64,000 nt of DNA from Phycisphaerae bacterium. Lineage in GTDB: Bacteria > Planctomycetota > Phycisphaerae > Sedimentisphaerales > Anaerobacaceae. The notes under the pieces were generated by a model. It searched no databases. It saw only the letters and a list, made by a program, of their open reading frames with translations, and had not been told where the DNA came from. Position numbers and translations under genes: made by a program. Below, one piece after another: positions 53,803 through 63,359 of this stretch. The stretch covers positions 1 to 64,000 of the forward strand of contig JAUVVQ010000003.1 in the NCBI GenBank assembly GCA_030604525.1, given 5' to 3'. Numbering within the stretch: the first letter of the stretch is position 1; each line of letters opens with the position of its first letter.

Positions 53803-55418
53803 CTTTGTAACTCAGCATCTTTCAGACTCGACGGTGTTTGATTTTGCTGCATTCGGTCAAATAAATCTTTCGTGACAAAACCAATCAATTCAACCGTTGG
53901 TCTCAATTCCATACGCCTTTTGAAAAGAGAAACGTACAGCTTTTTTTTACCCGGCTCAGGAAGTTCATATAACTTTTCCAATATTTTTCGTTCAAATTCC
54001 TTAGAGGCAATAATAACCGGAACTGCGGGCATATCTTCTTCAACTTTACTCTGGTAAGCCACTCCTGTAAAGTCTCTCAAATACCAGGGTAAAGGCCAGT
54101 AATCATCCTCCCGACAAATTACCTGGATGTACATTTTTCCCCCCTCCGGATGTGAGGAAGCTGCCTGTTCTATTCGCCTGGTTATTTCAAAGACGTCCTC
54201 GCTGGTATGAGCATAAACATAGGGATTGCATGAATCAGCATAAAAATAAAAACTGCCCGCATAGGCCTGTGCAACCAGTGCGCACACACCACCAACTAAA
54301 ACAAAAGCAACAACTGCCCTTCTCCACATTGTATTTGCAATTGTCATAAAAACCGCTATGCCAACCCCTGCCAATATAATCATACCATGCAAAAAGCCGA
54401 GCATCGACCAGGGTGTTTTATAAGGTATTGCCGAATAAATAATAGTCATTATCAATGTGTAAAAAGCAAAGAATCGAAGTAGTCCTGGATCGAAATCTTT
54501 GATATATCTTTTGGACCAGACAAATAAAAAACCAAAACAAGCCAACATTATGATAAACGCTTCGCTCCAGGCCGGCCCCGAACCTATTCTGAAATACAAG
54601 AGCATCTTCAGATAATAATACCAGTGATGTATATGAATCTGATTATGAGCAGCTTTATCTAAATAAAATTTATAAGCCCTAAACGAATCCAGTATGCCAG
54701 CTGGATTCTTAAGAAACGATGAATAGAACAAAGCCGATACCGCAAAAGCAGTCAGCAAAATGGTGAGTATATGTAAATAGTTTATCTCTTTGGCCAAAGA
54801 GGATATTATGCTTTTTCCCCTTTTTTGTATAAACACGGCCAGTAACAATGCCAGCAACATAGAACCGAAAGCAATAACGCACGTTTCCTTGGTTGCATGC
54901 GCTAATCCCATAAAAATTCCCGTTAGAATAGCCCATTTAATATCTTTTGAGCGGATATAACGGTAACTTGAGAGGATTACTCCAAAGCTGAAAGAAACAA
55001 GAAGCATTTCCTGAATATAATAACGGCTATAAAAAACAAAGGCAGGTGACACTGCGGTTAACAGAACGGCTGCAGAGACAGCACGGCCACCCAGGCCATC
55101 TTTCAACAACAAAATCAACAATACCAACAGAATGCCACAGAAAGCAGGGACAATGCGTAAGGTAACCTCGTTTACATCAGAAATTTTATGAGCGGAACCA
55201 AGCCAGGCTGGTATCAATGTAAGATAGTTCAGTGTTGGCCCATGAAACTCTTCGGGATTATATTTATAGGAACCTTTCTCAAGAAGGTGAGCAAATTTAA
55301 TGGCGTGTACAGCTTCGTCTGTATGCATCAGGCGCTGCTTTAAAAGGGGCAACCGCAGGGCAACTGCCAAAATTACTGCAGTAAGAATTAAAATCCAGCA
55401 TCTTTTAAAATTTCTCAT
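53799..55418 (-). CDS. Agl23-like (TIGR03663-type) multi-pass glycosyltransferase
   Basis: About 539 residues from the ATG at 55418; a TTG at 55472 would add 18 residues and overlap the upstream gene. About ten membrane spans. The GT39/PMT-type first loop is HTDEAVHAIKFAHLLEKGSYKYNPEEFHGPTL (shown here as one long motif with Asp-Glu catalytic pair near 35-37), followed by SPAFVFYSRYYIQEM and THATKET-like AHATKETCVI. These fit membrane glycosyltransferases annotated as flippase-associated Agl23. It lies between a discoidin-like lipoprotein and apbE. Confidence 0.85.
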   Translation of the reverse strand: MRNFKRCWILILTAVILAVALRLPLLKQRLMHTDEAVHAIKFAHLLEKGSYKYNPEEFHGPTLNYLTLIPAWLGSAHKISDVNEVTLRIVPAFCGILLVLLILLLKDGLGGRAVSAAVLLTAVSPAFVFYSRYYIQEMLLVSFSFGVILSSYRYIRSKDIKWAILTGIFMGLAHATKETCVIAFGSMLLALLLAVFIQKRGKSIISSLAKEINYLHILTILLTAFAVSALFYSSFLKNPAGILDSFRAYKFYLDKAAHNQIHIHHWYYYLKMLLYFRIGSGPAWSEAFIIMLACFGFLFVWSKRYIKDFDPGLLRFFAFYTLIMTIIYSAIPYKTPWSMLGFLHGMIILAGVGIAVFMTIANTMWRRAVVAFVLVGGVCALVAQAYAGSFYFYADSCNPYVYAHTSEDVFEITRRIEQAASSHPEGGKMYIQVICREDDYWPLPWYLRDFTGVAYQSKVEEDMPAVPVIIASKEFERKILEKLYELPEPGKKKLYVSLFKRRMELRPTVELIGFVTKDLFDRMQQNQTPSSLKDAELQR

Positions 55419-55446
55419 CTGGCCGGTTTGATATGGTACAAATTTT

Positions 55447-56226
55447 TCATTTTGGGGACACCTGACGCCCAAAAACCTCGACTTCTATGTAGTGGTTTAA
55501 TTCATTCGTGCTGTTTCCATTGCTGTAGAGTCGGACATAGCGGGCATGTTGACCCTTTGCGTCAATAAGCCTGCCTTCCGAGGTTTCAACATAGCTTTTA
55601 TCCTCACCTACACCAAGCGCCGAAGAATTATCAGCGTCATTATTAAATAGTGTCCTGACATTGGTCAGAAAATCAGGGTCATCAGCAACCTGAACAATAA
55701 CATCAAAATAAACCCTTACTTGTTTATGGTAGTGCCAGAGCACAATCGCATATATCTCAGACTCGACGCCAAGGTCTATGGTAATATATTGTTTGAAGGG
55801 AGCCATCTCAACATAACTGCCGTCCATAGCTTCTTTGTCTCCATCAGTGATTAATTCCAAAGTTCCGATGATGGGTTGTTCATCTGTTGCGGTTACCGAT
55901 TTCCCCAAGGCAATATTTGTTGTCCCCTCAGGCACGTAAAATGTCGGGCGGGATGTTCCCCTGCGACGAGGCTCTTCGAGATTTGTAACGCCGCGAATGT
56001 TTGAGGGAGTGCCGACAAACATCGGCCTGGGCAGTTTGATTTTCAGCGGTATCATATCCGGTTTCGGGGTATCTTTTTTGGTTTCCGCAACGCTTTGCTC
56101 AACAGTTGATTGTTCTGATTGTTCCTTAGAAGCATCCTGCGGTGATTTTTTGCAGGAAGAAACGAAGACACATAGGGCCAAAAGAACGGTTAAGCGGATA
56201 TACAGGTTTACATTAGGTCTACGCAT
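55447..56226 (-). CDS. Lipoprotein with F5/8 type C (discoidin)-like domain
   Basis: Protein of 259 residues. Signal peptide with lipobox CVFVSSC (Cys ~24), then an acidic/Ser-rich linker, then (~105-255) a galactose-binding-like beta-sandwich: NIALGKSVTATDEQPIIGTLELITDGDKEA-type opening, QYITIDLG, YAIVLWHYH, ARYVRLYSNGNS and HYIEVEVFG. These features fit a carbohydrate-binding discoidin fold anchored to a membrane. It immediately precedes, and may be co-transcribed with, the Agl23-like gene. Confidence 0.82.
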   Translation of the reverse strand: MRRPNVNLYIRLTVLLALCVFVSSCKKSPQDASKEQSEQSTVEQSVAETKKDTPKPDMIPLKIKLPRPMFVGTPSNIRGVTNLEEPRRRGTSRPTFYVPEGTTNIALGKSVTATDEQPIIGTLELITDGDKEAMDGSYVEMAPFKQYITIDLGVESEIYAIVLWHYHKQVRVYFDVIVQVADDPDFLTNVRTLFNNDADNSSALGVGEDKSYVETSEGRLIDAKGQHARYVRLYSNGNSTNELNHYIEVEVFGRQVSPK

Positions 56227-56341
56227 AATTTAGTGATTACCTCACCTTTCTAATTAATTTGAAAGAAATCAAAAACTTTATCTTAAGCTAATTTATTTTA
56301 TCGATGGAGTATTGTCAAATAAGTACAACAGAATGTTTTTC

Positions 56342-57700
56342 TTATTTATTCCGGTTTAAATCGACGGTTTCAGGTTCAAGTCCAAGGTCAGCGGCGATAA
56401 GATAAACAGCAAAACCGACGATAAATGACATCAGAGTAGCCAGCCCATAGGAAAAACCAATTACCGGAAGCTTACCCAGGATGCCGACCAGGAAACCGAG
56501 AACCCAGGCGATATACCCTGCCAGGTTAATACCCTTTCGGGGTCCCGACCATTTTCCGTTTCTGAGGTAATCAGCAGTCATAGCTCCAATAATCGGTCCA
56601 AAAGATGCGCCTATAACCAGGAAGAAACCCACAAGGTTATTTGCCACACCAGTAGCTGCCAGGATAATTCCGATTACACCAGCTCCCAAAGCAAGGCCCA
56701 TTCGCGGCAGCTTGGGAAAGATAGTAGAAAAGGAATTTGCTGCCAGGAAAGCGCAGAAACCTGTAGGACAGATACAGGCAATTACGAAAACCCAGAACAT
56801 CACCTTCGAGACGACCCCGCCAACTTGACCGATAGAAGCGATGAATGGTTCAAATCCCGGCATTGTGGCGATTTGCGGATTTTTACCTATGGCTCCTGCG
56901 ATTGTTAATAATGCAAAGACACCCACCACTAATGCAGGCAAGCTGATTCCAAAAAGGCCTCCAAGAACGACATCTTTTTTACTACGATTGTTCATAGCGA
57001 AATCAGCGCCGGCCGCTCCTGCTGTTGCAAAGAAACCTGCCGCCGCCTGGAGTGCGGCAAATGCACCCAAGCCCATAAGCGGAATCACGGCTGATGTAGT
57101 GTGTGGTATTGATATCGAAGAGTTAAAATTGCTGATGCCTCCTATATTTGAGAAACCTGCTATTATAATGATTAATAAAGGAAAAACAGGCAGCCAGCTT
57201 GAAAGCCATCCGAGCCAATTGATTCCCACCGCACCGACAAAAGCAAATGCCATTCCCCATATTATGCAAACGAGCCAAAATGAAGCCGACCCGGCGGCGG
57301 CATTGGAACCAATGGCATTCATAAAAAAGGATGCGGCTGAAAAAGTGAAGACTGCATGCCAGCCAATCTGAAGAACACCCATCAGCAGTCCCGGCATTAA
57401 AATGCCTCCATGCGTGCCGAAAGTGGAAGAACCAACAACGTAAAGCGGCATACCAGTCGTGAACCCCAGGATTGCAGGGACATAATACAGGACAAAACAG
57501 AACAGTGCACCGAGAAAAAGGCCCACAACGGCGGCCCATAAACTGCCGTAGTGCAATGCTGCCGCCATTCCAGCCATAAAGGGAACCGAAAGGAAAATAC
57601 CCGCATAGGATGGAGCTGTGTTTTTGTACCAGGGCGCCCGATTTTCAGGGGGGTTCGGGCGGGCCGATTTTAAATAACCCGGTAATAGTTCATTATTCAT
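56342..57700 (-). CDS. NCS1-type (cytosine permease-like) transporter
   Basis: Protein of 452 residues with about twelve membrane spans. The opening NRAPWYKNTAPSYAGIFLS and the internal GTHGGILMPGLLMGVLQIGW, FFATAGAAGADFAMN and RKGINLAGYIAW fit the NCS1 cytosine/purine permease family. In such proteins the first ~30 residues and spans 1 and 6 bind the nucleobase; I cannot tell the substrate. RBS AGGAG lies about 7 bases before ATG. A possible role in nucleobase or allantoin-like uptake has no visible support from neighbours. Confidence 0.83.
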   Translation of the reverse strand: MNNELLPGYLKSARPNPPENRAPWYKNTAPSYAGIFLSVPFMAGMAAALHYGSLWAAVVGLFLGALFCFVLYYVPAILGFTTGMPLYVVGSSTFGTHGGILMPGLLMGVLQIGWHAVFTFSAASFFMNAIGSNAAAGSASFWLVCIIWGMAFAFVGAVGINWLGWLSSWLPVFPLLIIIIAGFSNIGGISNFNSSISIPHTTSAVIPLMGLGAFAALQAAAGFFATAGAAGADFAMNNRSKKDVVLGGLFGISLPALVVGVFALLTIAGAIGKNPQIATMPGFEPFIASIGQVGGVVSKVMFWVFVIACICPTGFCAFLAANSFSTIFPKLPRMGLALGAGVIGIILAATGVANNLVGFFLVIGASFGPIIGAMTADYLRNGKWSGPRKGINLAGYIAWVLGFLVGILGKLPVIGFSYGLATLMSFIVGFAVYLIAADLGLEPETVDLNRNK

Positions 57701-57722
57701 GATTTTAATCTCCTAAATAAAG

Positions 57723-57989
57723 CTATATCAGAGTTATTAGCTCTTTCGAGCCACAAAAAACAGCAGGGGACAGTGTATAATCGCAATCAGTGACAGCAGC
57801 AGCACACAGCAACGATGAATTTCTGCAGGAAGCTCCTGAATATCGGTACCGAAAAAAGGGAAAATTCTCAGAACTATAGACAGAATTAAAGGAAGTGCCG
57901 GCAAACAATACGATTATCAGCAAAACAGACAGGCCAATCCTGACTAATGAACAAACCTTTCCGCCAACCATAATACAGCCAACCTCCAA
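57723..57989 (-). pseudogene. Frameshifted remnant of the b-type-like membrane protein 3' end
   Basis: An 88-codon frame begins here, but its sequence resembles nothing complete. Shifting one base at about 57900 gives PALPLILSIVLRIF, FFGTDIQELPAEIHR and FFVARKS, aligning with AVPLVLSILLSMF, LFGTDIQKFLLACHR and MINNAKKV, the end of the intact protein at 58364-59029. The frame upstream of the shift (VRIGLSVLLIIVLFAG) matches the segment just before it. So this is a decayed copy of the 3' part only, with at least one frameshift. Confidence 0.75.
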
Positions 57990-58363
57990 GTTTTCTAAAA
58001 ATGAGAATCAAAACCTTCTAATTCAAATTCTAATCCTATTGCATTAAAGCCGAACTGTCAAGATTAACAAATAAACCGGACATTGCTACACCTAAGAGCA
58101 GAATAACAGCAACCTGAAAACCACTAAACACTTGCCCTACCCACTAAATAAAAACCATAATGCAGTGTTTATATATAGCTTCTTCGTGGAAATAGTATAT
58201 TGATTCTTATTATTCTTTTGAGACGTTTTGTCAAAACGTCACCTCTTCATCACCAATACTATCCCCCTACCTATTGTCATGACAAAAAACTGGGGTTTTT
58301 AAGGCGGGGGGTACAAGTTTTTGTGAATTGGCTTGCTCGATAGGTTTATATGATATTGGCGGG
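57990..58363. other. Intergenic region with a 19-bp hairpin/palindrome
   Basis: No gene is seen in these 374 bases between the remnant and the intact membrane protein gene. GACGTTTT (58222-58229), gtc loop and AAAACGTC (58233-58240) form a perfect palindrome that could be an operator. The 58290-58330 stretch is purine-rich (ggcggggggtac). No T-tract follows in either direction to make a convincing terminator. Confidence 0.5.
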
Positions 58364-59029
58364 CTAAACTTTTTTTGCGTTGTTAATCATCGCCAGGTAA
58401 GCAAAAGCCACTGCAATCACTGCAAATCCAAGGGCAATATAGCGATGGCAGGCCAAAAGAAATTTCTGAATATCTGTCCCGAACAATGTGAACATACTCA
58501 ATAAGATTGATAAAACAAGCGGCACCGCCAAAGACATAAGCAGCCAGAAAACCGCTCTCTGCAGCAGCTCCGCCCTGCCGCCGGATGGAACGTCTCCACT
58601 ATCCTCCGAGAACAGCTTCCTCAACAACGGACAGCAGCTCACATCTAAGCTGTTATCCTGCGCCCACAAAACCGCCAGCAGCGCAAGGCAGAACGCAAAG
58701 ACGCCCCCGAAAATAACGTGTATCATCATCCAGTAGCCGAAGATGGATTTGCCGAGAATTAAAACCGGGAAAAAGCCCGTTACAGCCAGCACCAGAAAAC
58801 AAATAACAGCCAGCGCCAGAATCAACCTTCTAATCTTCAGCAAAAAGGAGGCCTTTTGAATGGGCAAAAGCAAAGTGAAGCCAAACAGGAAAAACCTCAG
58901 GCAATCCAAGGGTTTCATTGGCCGTTCCGCCCCAAACAAATCGTCGAACGAAGGCCGACGCAGGATAAAATCCAAAACGCAACCTGCCAAAACTACCAAA
59001 CTTCCGATTATCGCAATTAGAGGAAACAT
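58364..59029 (-). CDS. Small b-type-cytochrome-like integral membrane protein
   Basis: About 221 residues from the ATG at 59029, placed one base after the stop of the cytochrome gene; an ATG at 59053 would overlap it by 23 bases. Four to six hydrophobic segments. Histidines sit within membrane segments at MMIHVIFGGVFAF and LACHRYIALGF, suggesting haem b ligation, but no known family was recognised. Coupled to the multihaem cytochrome c, it is a good candidate for a quinone-interacting membrane partner (inference). A decayed copy of its last third lies at 57723-57989. Confidence 0.62.
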   Translation of the reverse strand: MFPLIAIIGSLVVLAGCVLDFILRRPSFDDLFGAERPMKPLDCLRFFLFGFTLLLPIQKASFLLKIRRLILALAVICFLVLAVTGFFPVLILGKSIFGYWMMIHVIFGGVFAFCLALLAVLWAQDNSLDVSCCPLLRKLFSEDSGDVPSGGRAELLQRAVFWLLMSLAVPLVLSILLSMFTLFGTDIQKFLLACHRYIALGFAVIAVAFAYLAMINNAKKV

Positions 59030-59030
59030 A

Positions 59031-60932
59031 TCAACTTTGTCCTGCTTTATCATCTTCGGAAATTGACTTTGTAATATAACCGAGGGCTTTTAACCCGTAT
59101 AATAAAAGCACCGCAGCGATTATCATAGCAGCTATAACAGCTACAACTTTAAGCCATGGGCGAAACACAAAACTAAAGGCAAATAATTTCATATATCCCG
59201 GAGAAATATCCTGAAACTTAAACATACTCACATACTTTCCTCTTTCGGACCGGACGGGGGTATCGACCTCAACTTTCCCGAAGCAAAAGCCCGCTTCCGT
59301 CGAGTGACAATCCTCGCATCTCTTAGCTCCAAGCGACTGGGCGGCAGGCCGAACATTATGAGCAATAGGCCAATAATACGGCTCACCGGATTTATGCTGC
59401 TCGCCGGTCAGCTCACCTTTACCGTTAACCCGATAAAGCTTCCCTCCAGCTACGTAAACCGTTTCTGCGCTGATTTTATCCGAAAGCTGGGAAAGTATTT
59501 TCTTTATACCCTCCTTAGTCAAATCAGGCCAGTCTCCCGATGACGGCATTGACTCTTCGGTTATAACTTTTGAGGCAATTGGCCTGATTATTTCCAGATT
59601 CAGCGGAGTTACTTTGTCGCCCTCATATCGACCCCAGTATGCAAGCCAGAGGAGTTTTGCAACTCCAATCTTACCGTCTTCTCCTTCGACAAAAACCGGA
59701 TAGATTATATGCGGCAGGACATCCTTTGATTTATTGACGTTAAGGGTTCCAAGAGCATGTGCACGCGAAGTTTTTGTACGGGTAGTCTTTTCGGCAGGCC
59801 AGGGACCACAGTGACAGGCGGTACACGCAAGCTTCTCAAAATGAACCGGCGGTATTCCCTCGTGTTCGGCAATCGGAGCACCTAATCGCCCTGCTGCTGC
59901 GTCTGTGTTCTCCTGGCGGGTATGACAACTCCGGCAGGTAAGAGTACCCGCCAAAGGATTCGCAGAATCTGTCTGCTCGCCCTCATAGCCGCGAGTAATA
60001 TTATGCTCCAGACCGTTACGGTGACAATCAATACATTTCAAACCCGACTTCAGGTGAATATCCTCAACCTGAGACCATTTTTCACCCGCATAAGGATCGA
60101 AATTGGAATGGCAGAAATAACAACGGTCATTGGGGATGTTTCGAGTAATGTCAAAAAGAACCTGATTTTTGGAATCGAAGATGTTTTCACGATACACAAC
60201 TGTTGGAGGACGAAGCTCGGGATTATCGAAAGTTTCGGGCATTTTATAATCGAACGTTTCCGGCATGCCTGCCGCAGAGCCGGTAACAGTGGCTAATTCA
60301 CTGGCACCGGTTGGGGCCCAACGAAAATTCTGGCGTGCAATCTGAATCGCACATTCGGCCTGGTCCTGGCCCGGGTGAGCATTGTGACAGGCGAGACAAT
60401 TGACTTCCAGTTTCCCTGAGACAAAAGAACGCATTATCTCTTCGGGATTTTCGCTGTCGATTTGGCCCGGACCTCCGCCGGGAAAGTTCCTGCCGAAAAG
60501 CTGGGTGAATTGCCAGGTTGTAATACCAAGCTGCCGGGGTCGAAACGTCCCAGGCCAGGGTCTGTAAGAAAGAGGAATCTGTGTACAAGTCCGAGGGTCA
60601 ACATATATCCATGGCTGTCCGACCCGTCCGGGTGCTATGTCTGGGTCGAGCGCATTAAAATGCCATCCTTTTGAGATTACATCCACATTATGACAATCAG
60701 GACCGCCGCAAGTTTTAAGAGGAGAAAAAGGAAAAGCCACCTTATCAGAAGGTGTGATTTTATTACCCTCCTCATCTAAAAGAGGGATGAGATGAACGGG
60801 AACGGCACGACTGCCATCACTTTCGTCGCCTTTGAGTTTTTTGGTATCGGATGCCGCTACCGGTGAAATCAATAAAAGGGTGACTAAGACAGCTATGTAT
60901 AGATTGTTAGTCAAATTTTTGAATCCCTTCAT
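59031..60932 (-). CDS. Membrane-anchored multihaem cytochrome c
   Basis: Protein of 633 residues with a signal peptide (about 1-27, ending VAA). Haem motifs: one CX4CH (CGGPDCH, ~75) and six CXXCH (CLACH, CYFCH, CIDCH, CRSCH, CTACH, CEDCH), so about seven haems. A single transmembrane helix near the C-terminus (FRPWLKVVAVIAAMIIAAVLLL) leaves the haem domain in the periplasm. It follows a Tat-exported Gfo/Idh gene by 3 bases and precedes the membrane protein gene with an overlap/abutment. The likely role is passing electrons from periplasmic oxidation to or from the quinone pool. No named cytochrome family is assigned. Confidence 0.88.
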   Translation of the reverse strand: MKGFKNLTNNLYIAVLVTLLLISPVAASDTKKLKGDESDGSRAVPVHLIPLLDEEGNKITPSDKVAFPFSPLKTCGGPDCHNVDVISKGWHFNALDPDIAPGRVGQPWIYVDPRTCTQIPLSYRPWPGTFRPRQLGITTWQFTQLFGRNFPGGGPGQIDSENPEEIMRSFVSGKLEVNCLACHNAHPGQDQAECAIQIARQNFRWAPTGASELATVTGSAAGMPETFDYKMPETFDNPELRPPTVVYRENIFDSKNQVLFDITRNIPNDRCYFCHSNFDPYAGEKWSQVEDIHLKSGLKCIDCHRNGLEHNITRGYEGEQTDSANPLAGTLTCRSCHTRQENTDAAAGRLGAPIAEHEGIPPVHFEKLACTACHCGPWPAEKTTRTKTSRAHALGTLNVNKSKDVLPHIIYPVFVEGEDGKIGVAKLLWLAYWGRYEGDKVTPLNLEIIRPIASKVITEESMPSSGDWPDLTKEGIKKILSQLSDKISAETVYVAGGKLYRVNGKGELTGEQHKSGEPYYWPIAHNVRPAAQSLGAKRCEDCHSTEAGFCFGKVEVDTPVRSERGKYVSMFKFQDISPGYMKLFAFSFVFRPWLKVVAVIAAMIIAAVLLLYGLKALGYITKSISEDDKAGQS

Positions 60933-60935
60933 AAA

Positions 60936-62294
60936 TTAGACTTTAAAATCTTCCGGCGAGAAGTCAAGCTTTTTAGCAGCTTCGACGGCTTCATTGACCT
61001 TCAGCACCGTTACAGCCGTTTCAAAACCTACTTCAGGAGGACAATTTAGTGTCGCCTTACCACGTATGGCATTAAAGAAGTTTTCCAGGTGTGGCTGATG
61101 GAAAGGTTTGTCCATTGTAACCGGCAAATCGTATCTTGCCGCAGGTATAGACTCGCGTGCATCTACGGCGCCGGTTGTTTCGCTTGTTTGCTTTGGAGGT
61201 TCTTTTTGGAAAACATAGCCCCTCTTGACCCATGGCTGCCATTTTGTTTCCGGAACCCAATCTTCGCGATAGATACTTCCTCGATTTGAGGCTTCAGATA
61301 TTAATAATGTCCCCTCATCGCCCATAAAGGTTTCGAAATATCCCTGGCTGCTGTTTGTTGTTCCGGTTTGATAAAGTGCCCGGACAATTCCTTTATTTGT
61401 TTTGTATTCATAGATTGCCATCACATTGTCGTACCACTGGTGCTTAGTCCAGTAGTCTATGCCGCCGCCTGCTATTACAGACATAGGTGCTGTGCCCAGG
61501 TACCAGTTATAAATGTCAATCTGGTGAGAGCCAAGGTCAACGATGGGCCCGCCACCAAGGCCTTTGTACCATCGCCAGTTTCTGAACTGCTGCATAGAAT
61601 TAAAACCATACTTTTGAAGAGTTTCTGAATCAATATCGGTTCCCTTAGGCCAACCTTTATCTTCACAAGCAGCTTTGCTGCGGTTCCACTGTCCATTAAT
61701 TGTCGTGATACGGCCAAGTAGATGTGCTTCGGTAATTAATTTATCGTAGCAGAAGGTATATCTTGGATTGCTTCTTCGTTGATGCCCGATTTGCATCATT
61801 TTTCCGGATTTTTTTGCAGCTTGAACTATCTTTCGTGCCCCCTCAACTGTATTCGACATTTCTTTTTCACAGTAAACATGCAGGCCGGCCTTGAGGCATG
61901 AGACCGCATGCTCAGCGTGCCAGAAATCAGGAGTGGCGATGATTACTGCATCGAGGTCTTTTTCTTTATCGAGCATTTCAGCATAATCAGTATAAGTATT
62001 ATGTTCATGGCGATAAGCTTTTAGTCTGAGTGAGAGCCAATTTCGATTATAATCCCAGATATCGCAAACAGCTTTAAAACGAATACCGGGGATTTTCAGG
62101 CAGGAGGTTACCAGAACTTTTCCCTCAGCGCCGGCGCCTATTAAGGCAACGTTAATATCATCAGGTTTGGATGTCTGTTGTGCCAACAGCATCGGTGAAA
62201 GGACAAGGCCTGTCCCAATCGCTGCGCTTGAACGCAGGAAAGTTCGCCTGTCAATACCTGTTTTATTTTCACTACTTTTTTTGGTGTTTTTCAT
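60936..62294 (-). CDS. Tat-exported Gfo/Idh/MocA dehydrogenase, cytochrome-linked
   Basis: Protein of 452 residues. Tat signal DRRTFLRSSAAIGTGLVLSP. Nucleotide-binding IGAGAEGKVLV, catalytic HVYCEKEMSNT (EKE instead of EKP), WYKGLGGGPIVDLGSHQIDI in the substrate domain. Same subgroup as the genes at 38207 and 43375. Its stop is 3 bases from the start of the multihaem cytochrome c gene, so they are translated from one message. I infer that this enzyme's electrons feed the cytochrome; direct transfer would need a bound cofactor. Confidence 0.9.
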   Translation of the reverse strand: MKNTKKSSENKTGIDRRTFLRSSAAIGTGLVLSPMLLAQQTSKPDDINVALIGAGAEGKVLVTSCLKIPGIRFKAVCDIWDYNRNWLSLRLKAYRHEHNTYTDYAEMLDKEKDLDAVIIATPDFWHAEHAVSCLKAGLHVYCEKEMSNTVEGARKIVQAAKKSGKMMQIGHQRRSNPRYTFCYDKLITEAHLLGRITTINGQWNRSKAACEDKGWPKGTDIDSETLQKYGFNSMQQFRNWRWYKGLGGGPIVDLGSHQIDIYNWYLGTAPMSVIAGGGIDYWTKHQWYDNVMAIYEYKTNKGIVRALYQTGTTNSSQGYFETFMGDEGTLLISEASNRGSIYREDWVPETKWQPWVKRGYVFQKEPPKQTSETTGAVDARESIPAARYDLPVTMDKPFHQPHLENFFNAIRGKATLNCPPEVGFETAVTVLKVNEAVEAAKKLDFSPEDFKV

Positions 62295-62348
62295 TTCCTG
62301 TTAAGCCTCAATTTGAGATTATATCAGAATGTTTCCGTTTTGAATAAT

Positions 62349-63347
62349 TTATGCCCGCCACCTGCGGGGTCTGTTTTTGGTGGAATCCTTTGCTAATATA
62401 TTGTTAGCAATTTCAGCATCTTCAGCCACCTGAAAATCATACATTCCGACGTTGATAAAATCGGCGCCGTTTTTAAAGGCGTATTCAAAGCCATCCCAGG
62501 GTTCGATCGCACCGGCGGCGAGAACTTTATAGGCAATCCAGGGTTTTTTAACCTTTTTCATAAATTTAATAGTCTGCTCCGGCGTCATTGACCAATAATT
62601 ATCAACTTCATAGTTATCAATAACCGCTTTGTGCTGGTCTTTTCGTCTGGCGGAGAAATAATTATTAGTATGCAGGGTTTTCATATAGAAATCTACATCC
62701 AGTCCGGCAGCTTCACATGCGATAGGGACATCAAGTGAATGTCCGGCAATCCCCGCAATCAGGCCATTAGTTTTCATAAAATCTATAACTTTGCCGAGAA
62801 GCTCTACCTTCTCTTCACTTACCCAAAGGTCTCCTATGTTACCCAGGATAAAAGCACCTACGGCTCCATTGTCGATAGCTTTTTGGACGTTGGTTTTCAG
62901 GTCGTGTTTTTCAGGAGCGCATTGTGCAATGTATTGCATCTTGCCGTCTTTTTTGTTGAATTTATTAAGTATCCGGACGCCTCGCTCATCACCATCGAGA
63001 TTGCTCAATATAGCCGTGTTGATTCCGTGCTCCTGACAAATCCTGTAAGTCTCTGCTATCTTTTCATCTGTAAAGTAATGTTTCAGCAGGTCGGAGACAT
63101 AAATAAGGTCTCTGCTGTGGGCATAGCCATTGATGAGATTTCCGCCGCAGATTAATCGGCTGATTTTAACATGTCCGATTTGGCCCATAGGCATATTCTT
63201 TAAAGAAGAAATAACAGGAGCGGTTTTGGAGTCAGCCTTTTCCTGGGCTAAAAGAATTTTTTCTTCAAGACTTAAACCCGCGGCAACACCGGCAGAAACC
63301 AGGATTGTATTTTTCAGGAACTTTCGACGATTTAAATCTTTATTCAT
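62349..63347 (-). CDS. Tat-exported TIM-barrel (aldo/keto reductase-like) protein
   Basis: About 332 residues from the ATG at 63347 (GGAG 7 bases upstream; an ATG at 63359 overlaps that site). Tat signal NRRKFLKNTILVSAGVAAG. The remainder is a TIM barrel opening with KISRLICGGNLINGYAHSRD, the aldo/keto reductase-like first strand, with NTAILSNLDGDERG, GLIAGIAGHSLD and KKPWIAYKVLAAGAI. No catalytic tetrad is certain, so the reaction is unknown. First gene of the operon leading to the dehydrogenase and cytochrome. Confidence 0.75.
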   Translation of the reverse strand: MNKDLNRRKFLKNTILVSAGVAAGLSLEEKILLAQEKADSKTAPVISSLKNMPMGQIGHVKISRLICGGNLINGYAHSRDLIYVSDLLKHYFTDEKIAETYRICQEHGINTAILSNLDGDERGVRILNKFNKKDGKMQYIAQCAPEKHDLKTNVQKAIDNGAVGAFILGNIGDLWVSEEKVELLGKVIDFMKTNGLIAGIAGHSLDVPIACEAAGLDVDFYMKTLHTNNYFSARRKDQHKAVIDNYEVDNYWSMTPEQTIKFMKKVKKPWIAYKVLAAGAIEPWDGFEYAFKNGADFINVGMYDFQVAEDAEIANNILAKDSTKNRPRRWRA

Positions 63348-63359
63348 CTTTATCTCCAC

